Below are positions 45,613 to 54,473 of a DNA stretch of 64,000 bases, piece after piece. Every line of letters begins with the position of its first letter. Positions within the stretch are counted from its first letter, which is position 1. Position numbers and translations under genes: made by a program. Source of the DNA: JADGGM01 sp027307005 (GTDB lineage Bacteria > Gemmatimonadota > Gemmatimonadetes > Gemmatimonadales > Gemmatimonadaceae); assembly GCA_035455745.1 (NCBI GenBank), contig DATIEP010000032.1, forward strand, positions 1 through 64,000, given 5' to 3'. Under the pieces are notes generated by a model. It had not been told where the DNA came from, searched no databases, and worked only from the letters and a program-made list of their open reading frames with translations.

Positions 45613-46397
45613 CGCCACGCCGGCACGCCCTCCAGCGCCGCATCCGGCGACCCGAGCAGGAACGACAGGTCCGCGCCCGGCGGATAATCCACCGGTGCGC
45701 GCCCGCTCGCGAACACGCGCGCCCCGGCGCCGCCCTCCGGCCGTCCGGTCAACTCGACGACGCGGTCCGTGACGCGCAGCGCGCTGCCTTCGCGGAGCCC
45801 GACCACCGTCGTGCGCGGATGCAGGACGAGAAATTCGGCGATCCGCTCCGCGCGCGTCTCGCCCTGATGGCCCGGAGGATGAAAGTCCGTGTAGTGCGCG
45901 TTGATCTGGAACGGCACCAGGCCTAGCGCGCCCAGGCCGGGCGGCTCGGCGATGGGCATGTCGTTGGTCGTCGAGATCGTCGGACACGCGACCACGGAGC
46001 CGGCGCTCCAGCCAATGTACGGCACACCCGCGTGCACGCGCTCGCGGATCGCCGACAGCAATCCGGACGACGCGAGCCGCCGGAGCAGCTGAAAGGTGTT
46101 GCCGCCGCCGACGATGATCGCACCCGCGCAACGTACCGCGTCCGCCGGATCGGAGGCGTGGTGCACCGACTCCAGCTCCACGCCGAACGGCCGGAAGATC
46201 TCGCGCACGCGCTCGACGTAGACATCGAGCGAGAACGACACCGCCGCGAAGGGCACGAACACGGCGCGCGTCACTCCGGCCAGCGCGTCCTCCAGCGCCG
46301 CCCGCGCGTACACCAGCACGCGGCCCTCCGCGTCGCGCGAATTGCTCAACAGCAGCAGCCGGCGTGCGGCCGGCCGGCCGCGTGACTCGTTAGGCAT
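45609..46397 (-). CDS. pepE: Peptidase E / cyanophycinase-like (S51 family)
   Basis: 262 aa serine peptidase of the glutamine-amidotransferase-like fold. The nucleophile Ser is in YIGWSAGSVVACPT. GGGNTFQLLRRL precedes it, and NAHYTDFHPPGHQGETRAER supplies the His/Glu region typical of E. coli PepE, an Asp-X dipeptidase. Lies within the DUF190-pepE-crcB chain, overlapping both by a few bases; the functional link to fluoride is not obvious. Confidence 0.85.
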   Translation of the reverse strand: MPNESRGRPAARRLLLLSNSRDAEGRVLVYARAALEDALAGVTRAVFVPFAAVSFSLDVYVERVREIFRPFGVELESVHHASDPADAVRCAGAIIVGGGNTFQLLRRLASSGLLSAIRERVHAGVPYIGWSAGSVVACPTISTTNDMPIAEPPGLGALGLVPFQINAHYTDFHPPGHQGETRAERIAEFLVLHPRTTVVGLREGSALRVTDRVVELTGRPEGGAGARVFASGRAPVDYPPGADLSFLLGSPDAALEGVPAWR

Positions 46398-46854
46398 CTG
46401 TCGAGTCCCGGTTGTCCTCCACCGTGCGCCAACTGCCGGTGATGTCGATCGGCCAGCTCGCCGGACGCTCCTCCTCCGGCAGATGCGGCCGATACATGAT
46501 CACCTTTGCGCGCTCGAGCGTGATCAGGCCGCCGCCGATCATCCCGTCCAGCTCGGGCAGCAGCCCCTGAATCGTGCTCTCCGTGTCCACCACCTCGATC
46601 ACGATCGGGAGATCGAGCGACAGCACCTCGATCCGATCGCTGCGCACGCGCGAGCTGGCGCCGAATCCCATGATCGCGCGGAGCACCGTGGCGCCGGCAC
46701 AATGCCGCCGCCGGAGCAGCTCGACGATCTCGCGGTACAGCGGCTTCCCGTTGTGCTTGTCGCGCTCGCCGATGTGAATGCGCATGAGCACGCGCTCGCC
46801 CTTGAAGCCGTGCATCGTCGGCTCATGCCGCTCTCCGCTGCCCGCGTCAGGCAT
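46390..46854 (-). CDS. DUF190 (PII-like) protein
   Basis: 154 aa (118-140 if an inner Met is used). A PII-like alpha/beta fold: VLMRIHIGERDKHNGKPLY, EIVELLRRRHCAGATVLRAI, MGFGASSRVRSDRIEVLSLD, LPIVIEVVDTESTIQGLLP. This family commonly sits next to CrcB and may bind small effectors, but its role is not established. The TAA stop is part of a GTTAGGC heptamer. The start overlaps the ABC ATPase stop. Confidence 0.85.
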   Translation of the reverse strand: MPDAGSGERHEPTMHGFKGERVLMRIHIGERDKHNGKPLYREIVELLRRRHCAGATVLRAIMGFGASSRVRSDRIEVLSLDLPIVIEVVDTESTIQGLLPELDGMIGGGLITLERAKVIMYRPHLPEEERPASWPIDITGSWRTVEDNRDSTDA

Positions 46855-48211
46855 TGTAGTGCTCCTCGTCCAGCCGCAGCTCGCCTTCGACGTCATCGTA
46901 GCTGAACAATTCCGCGTACCGGCCCCAATCGATGACGGTCTCGAACTGACGCCGGGCCTCGGCCCGCGTGAACGACGTTTCGAGATCGGCCAGCACCGCT
47001 TCGGCCAGCAACACGCGCGTGGGACTCGTCTCCAGCTTGTGCACGATCTCGCGCATGAGCGACAGGTGGTCCAGCACCGCGTGGCGGAACAACGTCTTCT
47101 GCGCGTCGAGCTCGAGCGGCGCAAACCGTTGGCCTAACGGCGTGAGATACACGCTCCGCTCCTGGATGTCGGCGAAGCCGAGCAGATCGGTGGCTTCGGC
47201 GATGCGGATGAGCACCTCGCCGCGCATCTGGAGATCGCGCGCCAGATCGCTCAACGTTCCCGAGTTGCCGATCCCGGAGAGGTACTGCACGAAACCCGTC
47301 AGATCGTCAATGCTCACATCGGGCAGCGCCTGATACCGCCGTGCCCGCGCCGGCTCCGCCTTCCGCCGCTGGCGGCTCGGCGCGCGCATGTACTGCTCCA
47401 CCAGCTGCTCCGCATCCTCGTCCGGATTCGTGATCACCTGGTAGATCGCATCCACGAGACGCGTGCGCGCCGGACTCTTCTCGCGGCGCTCGGTTGGGCG
47501 CAGGCCCTTGAGCTCGACGCGCACGCGGCCCGGATTCGCGCCGAACACCAGAATGCGATCCGCCATCGACACCGCCTCGTCGATGTTGTGCGTCACCATC
47601 AACACCGATTTCGTCGGCATCGCGCTGTCGTTCCACAAATCGCGCAGCTCGCCGCGCAGCGTTTCTGCGGTGAGCACATCGAGCGCCGAGAACGGCTCGT
47701 CCATGAACAGGATTTCCGGCTGCACGACGAGCGCGCGCGCGAACCCGACACGCTGCTTCATGCCGCCCGACAGCTCCTTGGGAAACGCCTCCTCGAACCC
47801 ATCGAGACCGATGAGGTCGATCGCGCGCAGCGCTCGATCGCGGCGCTCGGTTTCGGGGACGTCGGTGGCCAGCAAGCCGAGCTCCACGTTCTGAAACACG
47901 GTGAGCCACGGAAACAGCGCGAATTGTTGAAAGACGATGGCGACCTGTCGGTTAGGCCCGTGCAGCGGCGCTCCGCGCGCGAGCACGCGGCCTTCCGACG
48001 GCTCCAGCAGCCCGGCGAGAATGCGCAACAACGTCGACTTTCCCGAGCCGGACGGTCCGAGCAGCGCTACGAATTCGTTCTCGCGCAGCTCGAGATCGAT
48101 GCGTTCGAGCACCGGCGCCGTATCGTCGCTGAAGAACTTGCGCACACCTTCGGCCGCCAGGAGCACGGTGCCCGGCGGCTTGGCTGCAAGTGCGCGCGAC
48201 GTGGTGGCCAT
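46847..48211 (-). CDS. ABC transporter ATPase with C-terminal AAA-associated domain
   Basis: 454 aa. The NitT/TauT-type ATPase domain (about residues 18-260) has Walker A GPSGSGKSTLLRIL, signature LSGGMKQRVGFARAL and Walker B ILFMDEPFSALD. A Lys/Arg linker leads to a C-terminal winged-helix-like domain (about 295-440: LPDVSIDDLTGFVQYLSGIG...VYLTPLGQRFAP). This is the 'AAA-associated' domain seen in a subset of such ATPases. It pairs with the fused permease 21 bp upstream. The substrate may be a metal, nitrate-like or sulfonate-like anion; no binding protein is encoded nearby. Confidence 0.87.
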   Translation of the reverse strand: MATTSRALAAKPPGTVLLAAEGVRKFFSDDTAPVLERIDLELRENEFVALLGPSGSGKSTLLRILAGLLEPSEGRVLARGAPLHGPNRQVAIVFQQFALFPWLTVFQNVELGLLATDVPETERRDRALRAIDLIGLDGFEEAFPKELSGGMKQRVGFARALVVQPEILFMDEPFSALDVLTAETLRGELRDLWNDSAMPTKSVLMVTHNIDEAVSMADRILVFGANPGRVRVELKGLRPTERREKSPARTRLVDAIYQVITNPDEDAEQLVEQYMRAPSRQRRKAEPARARRYQALPDVSIDDLTGFVQYLSGIGNSGTLSDLARDLQMRGEVLIRIAEATDLLGFADIQERSVYLTPLGQRFAPLELDAQKTLFRHAVLDHLSLMREIVHKLETSPTRVLLAEAVLADLETSFTRAEARRQFETVIDWGRYAELFSYDDVEGELRLDEEHYNA

Positions 48212-48232
48212 CGGTGGTCCTCGTTAGGCGAA

Positions 48233-50002
48233 TCAGCCGAGACGGAAACGGGTCTCGGCGTATCCATACAGTCGCCGCCAGAGCAGCCGGTTGATCACGA
48301 TCACGATCCCCGCCATGACGAGCGTGCCGGCCAGCAGGACCGGGAAATCGCCGCGCTCGGCCGCACCTGCGATGAGCGCGCCAAGCCCTGTCGTGCTCGT
48401 CGTGTGCCCCGCGAACGTGACGTACTCGGCCACGATGCTCGCATTCCAGGCGCCTCCCGTGGCGGTGATCATGCCCGTCACGAGATACGGGAAGATGGCA
48501 GGAAGGATGAGCGTCTTCCAGCGCCGCCAGCCGACCACGTGGTACATCGTCGCCGCTTCCTTGAGGTCCGACGGTATCGACATCGCCCCCGCGATCACGT
48601 TGAACAGCACGTACCACTGTGTGCCAAGGAGCATCAGGGCCACGGCCGCCACGTTGAGGCCTCCGGGGACGGCGAGCAGCGCCAGCAGCAGCACCGGGAA
48701 CACCGCCGTCGCCGGAATCGATGCCGTGATCTGTACGATCGGCTGCAGGCGTCTCGCCCAACGCGGATTCGTCCCGATCGCGACGCCCGCGGGAATGGTC
48801 CACGCGGCGGCCAGCACGAGGGCGATCGTCGTGCGCGCAAGCGTCGCCCCCGCGCTCTCGCCCACCCGTCCCCAGTCGCTTCGCGTTAGGCCGCTCAGCG
48901 CGTGCGCCGCCAGTGCCGCGCCCCACAGGACCGCGGCCGCGGCCAGCGCGAGCGCGACGATCCCGACGCCGCGCCGCCTGCGCCGCCGGCCGGGCGTCAT
49001 CGTCTCCGGCATGGTCTCGGGTGTGTCCCCGTTGCGCGACGCGCTCAACGCGTGGTCGATGCGCCGAGCCGCCGGCCGCAGGACGCGCGACCGCAGCGCG
49101 TCGATCAGCCGCGACCCTCGCAGCGCATCCAGTACTCGAGATGTCGGCGCGTTGCTCCCGGCGCTCTCGAACTTGAACCGGTCCGACCACGCGAGCAGCG
49201 GACGCCACAGAATCTGATCGAGCAGCACGATCACGATCACCAGCGTGAGCAGCCCGAACACGAGCGCACGCGTATCGCCCGCGTCCGCTGCCGCCGCGAG
49301 GTACGACCCCAGGCCCGGGAGGCGTAGACTTCCGTCGCCAACCGCGAACTGCTCGCTCGCCATGAGGAAGAACCAGCCCCCGGCCCAGCTCATCATGCTG
49401 TTGGCGATGAGCGAGATCACGCCGAACGGCACCTCGAGGCGCGTGAACTTGCGCCAGAATCCCAACCGATAGATGCGCGCCGCCTCGGTGAGCTCGCTCG
49501 GAATCGTGATCAGCGACTGGTGAAAGCTGAAGGCGAGATTCCAGGCCTGGCTCGTGAAAATGAGAATCACGGCCGCGAGCTCGAGTCCCAGCGTTCGTCC
49601 GGGGAAGAGCGCGACGAGCCCGAGCACTACGCCCGGCATGAACGACAGAATGGGTATGCTCTGGAGAATGTCGAGCAGCGGCAGCATCACGCGCTCGGCC
49701 GCCTTGCTCGACGCGGCAAAGCGCGCGTATGCGAGCGAGAACACGAGCGACACGATGTACGCCAGCACCATGCGCAGGGTGGAGAGCGCGGCATAGTACG
49801 GCAGCTTGGCCGGAGAGAGCGAGATGCGAAAGCCGGGCGACAACGGCGCTCGCCACTCGGCGGCCGCGCGGGTGACGCCGAACGTGACCGCGGCCACGCC
49901 GCACAGGAGGACGAACTCCACCCACCGCGGCGCCGGAGTCGTGACGACCGGCGCGGCGGGCGAGCGGCCCTCTGTAACGACGGGAGCGATCGGCTGCGCC
50001 AT
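48233..50002 (-). CDS. Fused two-domain ABC permease (NitT/TauT type)
   Basis: 589 aa with two binding-protein-dependent permease domains in one chain. The first (about residues 60-270) has the EAA-loop SELTEAARIYRLGFWRKF; the second (about 370-580) has SIPSDLKEAATMYHVVGWRRW. A linker of about 70 residues holds Arg-rich segments. About 12 membrane helices in all. The two EAA loops would each contact one ATPase of the downstream gene's dimer. A complete importer core in two genes, but the solute-binding protein is missing here. Confidence 0.87.
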   Translation of the reverse strand: MAQPIAPVVTEGRSPAAPVVTTPAPRWVEFVLLCGVAAVTFGVTRAAAEWRAPLSPGFRISLSPAKLPYYAALSTLRMVLAYIVSLVFSLAYARFAASSKAAERVMLPLLDILQSIPILSFMPGVVLGLVALFPGRTLGLELAAVILIFTSQAWNLAFSFHQSLITIPSELTEAARIYRLGFWRKFTRLEVPFGVISLIANSMMSWAGGWFFLMASEQFAVGDGSLRLPGLGSYLAAAADAGDTRALVFGLLTLVIVIVLLDQILWRPLLAWSDRFKFESAGSNAPTSRVLDALRGSRLIDALRSRVLRPAARRIDHALSASRNGDTPETMPETMTPGRRRRRRGVGIVALALAAAAVLWGAALAAHALSGLTRSDWGRVGESAGATLARTTIALVLAAAWTIPAGVAIGTNPRWARRLQPIVQITASIPATAVFPVLLLALLAVPGGLNVAAVALMLLGTQWYVLFNVIAGAMSIPSDLKEAATMYHVVGWRRWKTLILPAIFPYLVTGMITATGGAWNASIVAEYVTFAGHTTSTTGLGALIAGAAERGDFPVLLAGTLVMAGIVIVINRLLWRRLYGYAETRFRLG

Positions 50003-50108
50003 CCTGAGTCGGGGTTCGGGAGACGAGGAAGAAAAACGGCGCAGGCCACAGACGGAAGTGTCCCCCGCGCGAACGGTCGCGCCGGGCCCGACGTGTCACC
50101 GCATGGGA

Positions 50109-52295
50109 CTACTTCCCTTCCAGCTCGTCCGCCAGCCTCGCCGACTCGTAGACGTTCCGCAGCGCCTCGATGATGGCGCGCGACGACACGCTCACCGAGC
50201 GCGCGGCGTCGTCGGTGAAAATGAATCGGTTAGGCAGCGACTCGATGTTGCCATCGAAGATCAGGCCGACGAGCTCGCCGTCGCGGTTCACCACCGGACT
50301 CCCCGAATTGCCGCCGATGATGTCGTTGGTCGACACGAAGTCGAGCGGCGTGCTCAGATCCATTTTCGCCCGCTGGTCCATCCAGCGGTCGGGCAGGTGA
50401 AACGGCGGCTTGTCGTCGAACGCCGTCGCATGACCGAACATGCCGTAAAACGTGGTCTTGTACGGCGCGATGGTCCCGTTGTACGGATAGCCCTTCACGA
50501 CACCGTCGGTGATGCGCAGCGTGAACGTCGCATCGGGCGGCAGCTTGGTGTTGTACACCGCGAACAGCGCTTGACCGACGCGATCGGCGTTGGCCGAGAT
50601 GACGTCGTTGAGACGCGCTTCCGCCGCTTGAACCTGGTCGACTAACGGAGCGATCTTGCGAGCCAGGACGATCATCGGATCGGTGGACGTGTCCACCGCT
50701 GCCTTGCCGCCGTCGAGCAGCGCCTGCCGCGCCGACAGCGACGCCAGCTTGGTGAGCGAGAGCAGCGACGCCGCCACATCCTCCGGGGCGCGCAGCCCCA
50801 ACACGATGCTCCGGTAGGGATCGTTAGGCGGGAGCGCCTGCTGCACCGACTTGAGGAACGAAACGAGCTGCATCCGCTCCGACGCCGAATCGACCGGCTG
50901 GTCGACGAGCACCGACTGCCGGATCCGCGCCAGGCCGTCGCCGCGGTATTGCGGCAGGCGCTTCGCATCAGCCAGCGCGCTCTCCGCCGGTATGCGCACC
51001 AGAGCGCCGGCCCAGTTCAGCAACTGCGAGCCGAATGGCGGGTTGAAGCTGAAGCCGTAGTAGTTCGTTTGCGCGGCCATTGCCGTGAGCTGTCGCTCGG
51101 CGTTCGCAATGTCGGTCCAGGCGGTGCCGTACTTCGGCCGGAGCGCCGGGTCTGCATCGACGCGCGCACGAAGATCCCGCTCGAACGCCGCCTTCCGCGC
51201 CATGATCGTCGAGTCGAGCAACCCGGCGCGGTATCCGGTAATGGCCTTCTTCGAGTTCTCGATGTTGAAGATCAGGTTCTCGTACTTGCGCTGGTTCCCG
51301 GCGCTCTGTGCGCTCAACGTGTTGAGCATCGCGATGACACGATCGTAGGCGGCGAGCGTGAACGGATACTGTACGTCGCGCAGGTACTGCATCTGCGCCA
51401 GCGTCAGCAGCCGGCCCGTCGAGCCGGGATTCCCCGTCACGAAAACCAGATCGCCCTCGCGCGCGCCGGACTTACTCCACTTGAGATAATCGGTCACGAC
51501 CATCGGCGAGTCGTTCTGGTAGACGCGCAGGAGGGCCATGTCGAGGTCGTAGCGAGGATACGTGAAGTTGTCCGGATCGCCGCCGAAGAACGCCGCCTCT
51601 TCTTCCGGCACCATCACGAGCCTGACGTCGGTGTAGCGTTGATAGCGGTACAGCGAGTACATCCCGCCCTGATAGAGCGTCACGACCTCACAGCGCAGGT
51701 GCGTCGACGCCGCGCACTCATCCTGCACCTGGGCGATTGCCGAATCGCGCTGCTGCACCTGCGCGTCCGCGCTCTTCGCGGTCACGGCGCCGCGAATGCG
51801 CTTCGTCACATCCTCGATCGACTGCAGTTGGTCCACGTACAGCGTCGAGCACTTTCGTTCGTCCGCGATCGTCGCGGCCACGAAGCCGGTGGTATTGTAG
51901 TTCGTGTCCGCCGGCGACGCCGAGGCGACGCACGCACGCGCACAGTGATGGTTGGTCAGGACCAACCCGCGCGCCGAGACGAACGACGCCGAACATCCCG
52001 GCAGCCGCACCGACGCCAACCGCACGTGCGTTAGCCATGCCGAGTCCGGCGTGAATCCGTACGTCCGCTTCCAGTACTCGAGCGGCGGAGCATCGAACGT
52101 CCACATCGTGCCCGCCTCTTTCACGTACTTCGCCGGACCGAGCGGAACCGGCAGCCGCGCCGGCTCTTTCGGCACGCGCAGCGGCGGCTTGCGCCCCGTT
52201 ACTTGCGACAATGATGTCGATGGAAGCCCAACGGAAAGAACGGCGAGTGCCACAAAGGCGCGACGGAGCGGACAGAGCAGGCGATCGATAGTCAC
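50109..52295 (-). CDS. S46 family dipeptidyl-peptidase (DPP7/DPP11-like)
   Basis: 728 aa exported serine peptidase that releases dipeptides from the N-terminus of oligopeptides. The signal peptide (LRRAFVALAVLSVGLPSTSLS) is followed by a chymotrypsin-like domain. The catalytic His is in LVLTNHHCARAC, Asp in FTYPRYDLDMALLRVY and Ser in IIGGNSGSPVVNRDGELVG. The helical regulatory domain lies between (about residues 310-560). Start at GTG 52295, with GAGG about 6 nt upstream, instead of the far upstream frame start. Periplasmic nutrition from peptides, as in Bacteroidota. Confidence 0.9.
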   Translation of the reverse strand: MTIDRLLCPLRRAFVALAVLSVGLPSTSLSQVTGRKPPLRVPKEPARLPVPLGPAKYVKEAGTMWTFDAPPLEYWKRTYGFTPDSAWLTHVRLASVRLPGCSASFVSARGLVLTNHHCARACVASASPADTNYNTTGFVAATIADERKCSTLYVDQLQSIEDVTKRIRGAVTAKSADAQVQQRDSAIAQVQDECAASTHLRCEVVTLYQGGMYSLYRYQRYTDVRLVMVPEEEAAFFGGDPDNFTYPRYDLDMALLRVYQNDSPMVVTDYLKWSKSGAREGDLVFVTGNPGSTGRLLTLAQMQYLRDVQYPFTLAAYDRVIAMLNTLSAQSAGNQRKYENLIFNIENSKKAITGYRAGLLDSTIMARKAAFERDLRARVDADPALRPKYGTAWTDIANAERQLTAMAAQTNYYGFSFNPPFGSQLLNWAGALVRIPAESALADAKRLPQYRGDGLARIRQSVLVDQPVDSASERMQLVSFLKSVQQALPPNDPYRSIVLGLRAPEDVAASLLSLTKLASLSARQALLDGGKAAVDTSTDPMIVLARKIAPLVDQVQAAEARLNDVISANADRVGQALFAVYNTKLPPDATFTLRITDGVVKGYPYNGTIAPYKTTFYGMFGHATAFDDKPPFHLPDRWMDQRAKMDLSTPLDFVSTNDIIGGNSGSPVVNRDGELVGLIFDGNIESLPNRFIFTDDAARSVSVSSRAIIEALRNVYESARLADELEGK

Positions 52296-52535
52296 GTAAG
52301 CCTCGTCGAGTCGAAATGGGGCGAAATCATGCAAGCCAAATTTGATCGTCGAGCGACAGAGCGAAAGGCCTTTCTCACGCGGCGGTGCATCGCGCCTCGC
52401 CTTGGCATGGACCTCGCACTGCGATTGACGCACCGGTTGGTGCACCTTACCATGACGGCGCCGCGGTTGCTCGGACAGAACTGCATTCGTCTCTTCGAGC
52501 ACACGCACGATCTCTTACACCTTCGATCGGTCGAG

Positions 52536-53117
52536 ATGCCGCGTCGCCCACGCTTTCTTCGTGCTGTCGTCGCAATGGCCGCCGGTGCGCTGCTCGCGAG
52601 CGCCGCGACGGTCCAGGCCCAGGACGGGATACGAACGACGCCGCCCGTCGAGGAGCCCCAATCCTTCAGCGCCTTCCATTACTCGGCGCTCGCGCTCGGC
52701 GACTCGATCGTCGAGCTGGCGCGTGAACAGTTGGGCAAGCGATACGTGTTCGGCGGCACGTCACCGCGGCGCGGCTTCGACTGCAGCGGATTGGTCAAGT
52801 ACATCGCGAGTGTGCTTCACATCGACGTACCGCGCACGGCTCGCATGCAGGCGCAGGCGGGCGCACAGGTCGCGAAAGACACCGCACAGCTGCTACCCGG
52901 CGACCTGCTGACGTTCGGACGCGGGTCGCGCATCTCGCACATCGGGATCTACGTGGGCAACGGACGTTTCATCCACGCGAGCACCAAAGCCGGCCGCGTG
53001 ATCGAAACGCTGCTGCTTCGGCCGCCGGCGCGCGGCATCAAGCCATGGCAGGGCGTGCGTCGACTCGCGTTCGCCGACGCCGATTCTCTCACGGCGAGCG
53101 AGTTGCCGCTTCACTGA
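52536..53117 (+). CDS. NlpC/P60 (C40) cell-wall peptidase
   Basis: 193 aa. Signal peptide (FLRAVVAMAAGALLASAATVQA), short linker, then the papain-like NlpC/P60 domain: catalytic Cys in GFDCSGLVKYIAS, His in SHIGIYVGNGRFIHAST and PRTARMQAQAG between. It cleaves D-gamma-Glu-diaminopimelate bonds in peptidoglycan. ATG 52536 is chosen so that the signal peptide is at the N-terminus. Divergent from S46; the 240-bp gap holds both promoters. Confidence 0.9.
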   Translation: MPRRPRFLRAVVAMAAGALLASAATVQAQDGIRTTPPVEEPQSFSAFHYSALALGDSIVELAREQLGKRYVFGGTSPRRGFDCSGLVKYIASVLHIDVPRTARMQAQAGAQVAKDTAQLLPGDLLTFGRGSRISHIGIYVGNGRFIHASTKAGRVIETLLLRPPARGIKPWQGVRRLAFADADSLTASELPLH

Positions 53118-53123
53118 CGAACG

Positions 53124-54302
53124 TCAGGGCCGACGCACGCTCGCCTCGACGACCACATGCGCGCCCGTTCTCGGAAAATCCAGTTTCGACAGCGAGTCGG
53201 CGAGCACCGCGGCGCGCGCTCGGGGATCGGCGCGCACCAGCCCCGGAGCGCGTTGTCGCGTCGAGATCAATCGCACCGCGCTCACCGCTCCGCGCCCGTC
53301 CATGGTTGCGCACAGCACGGCGCCGCGATCGAGCGGACTCCGCAACGCGAACGGTCCGTACGTGACGAGATTGCCTAACGAATAAGCAATGAGGGCGCCG
53401 TGGCGCCATTCGAGCGCGCGCACTACGTGCGGTCCGTGCCCAACGACGAGGGTCGCCCCGGCATCCACCGCCGTGTGGGCGAACGCCACCGGATTCCCAC
53501 GACGCTCGTCGAGAAACGTCTCCATCGTGTCTCGCGTCCGCTGGGCGCTTGCCCCTTCGGCGCCGACGTGCATCGTGACCACCAGGCGCGGATAGCGCGC
53601 AGCCGCGCGCGACACGTGTCGTCTCACCGCGCGCAGGTCGCGCACGTCAGGCTCGCCCGAGCTCCCGAAACCAAGGAATGCTACGGTGTCACCCCGCGAC
53701 GAGACGACCGGCGTTGCGAGGGTGTCGGCGCCGGTCACGTGAACGCCTGCGCGGTCGAGCGCGTCGAGCGTGCGCGCGAGCCCCGTCACTCCTGCGTCGC
53801 GCGAATGATTGTTGGCGACGTTGGCTACGACCTCTCCGCCGTCGCGCAAATGACGAAGAGCTGACGCAGCGGATGCAGGCATTCGGAGCGCGTAGCATCC
53901 CGAGGTCGAGCCGGCGCACTTCGTTCGCGTACTCGTATCCGGATCGGTCGCGCTGTCGCCGATGGCGCCCTCGAGGTTCACCATCACCATGTCGGCGCTG
54001 TCGAGCATCGGCACGAGCGGCGCCAATAACTGCGAGGGCGCGGGCAACGCCTCCGGCCGACGTCGCATCCACTTGGCGGCGCGATCCACCCACGTCGTAT
54101 CGAGGTTGGTGCCGAGGGATACGTCGCCGCCCATGCACACGCGCACCCCGGTCGTGTCGGCTCGCGACTCTCCGGTGCGCGTCGGTTGCGACAGCAATGG
54201 AGTCGCCGAGGACGCGACAAAGGCCAAGGTCAGAGCCAGCGAAAGGCGACCGCGGAGATGCGTCAGAACGACCGCTCGAATGCATGTCCGGAATTGGGAC
54301 AT
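53124..54302 (-). CDS. CapA-like metallophosphatase family protein
   Basis: 392 aa exported protein of the poly-gamma-glutamate synthesis CapA/PgsA family (calcineurin-like). From ATG 54302 there is a signal anchor (LTLAFVASSATPLLS), then RVCMGGDVSLGTNLD, MVMVNLEGAIGD, VVANVANNHSRDAG, VVTMHVGAE and LVVGHGPHVVRALEWRHGALIAYSLGN. These are the metal-binding motifs in family order. No CapB/CapC genes are near, so a role in exopolymer synthesis is uncertain. Its start lies within the inverted repeat thought to bind the neighbouring NtrC-type regulator. Confidence 0.8.
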   Translation of the reverse strand: MSQFRTCIRAVVLTHLRGRLSLALTLAFVASSATPLLSQPTRTGESRADTTGVRVCMGGDVSLGTNLDTTWVDRAAKWMRRRPEALPAPSQLLAPLVPMLDSADMVMVNLEGAIGDSATDPDTSTRTKCAGSTSGCYALRMPASAASALRHLRDGGEVVANVANNHSRDAGVTGLARTLDALDRAGVHVTGADTLATPVVSSRGDTVAFLGFGSSGEPDVRDLRAVRRHVSRAAARYPRLVVTMHVGAEGASAQRTRDTMETFLDERRGNPVAFAHTAVDAGATLVVGHGPHVVRALEWRHGALIAYSLGNLVTYGPFALRSPLDRGAVLCATMDGRGAVSAVRLISTRQRAPGLVRADPRARAAVLADSLSKLDFPRTGAHVVVEASVRRP

Positions 54303-54308
54303 GCATTC
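54278..54308. promoter_or_regulatory. Perfect 12-bp dyad, candidate enhancer site
   Basis: GAATGCATGTCC, 7 bases, then GGACATGCATTC: perfect inverted arms. Its centre lies about 70 bases upstream of the sigma-54-like promoter at 54351-54367 and about 84 before the expected transcription start. That is a normal place for an NtrC-type activator site. It overlaps the start codon of the capA-like gene, so binding could also repress that gene. Confidence 0.55.
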
Positions 54309-54350
54309 CCATTGGCGGGCACCAGGCCGCGAAAACAATCTGGCGGCGGC

Positions 54351-54367
54351 TGGACAAACCATTGCTT
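54351..54367 (+). promoter_or_regulatory. Sigma-54-like promoter of the efflux operon
   Basis: TGGACA-AACCA-TTGCTT has the invariant GG (54352-54353) and GC (54364-54365) separated by 10 bases, as in the TGGCAC-N5-TTGC consensus. It lies about 110 bases before the hlyD-like gene, whose operon also encodes a sigma-54 activator. Confidence 0.55.
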
Positions 54368-54473
54368 TACAAGCGATTGTCCAATCTGTCACTCGGGCAC
54401 GCTCCTTCCCGTAGGGGAGTGAGCGAGAAGCCGCACATCAGCGGCGCCTACGACCCATCTGAGTCATTGATCT

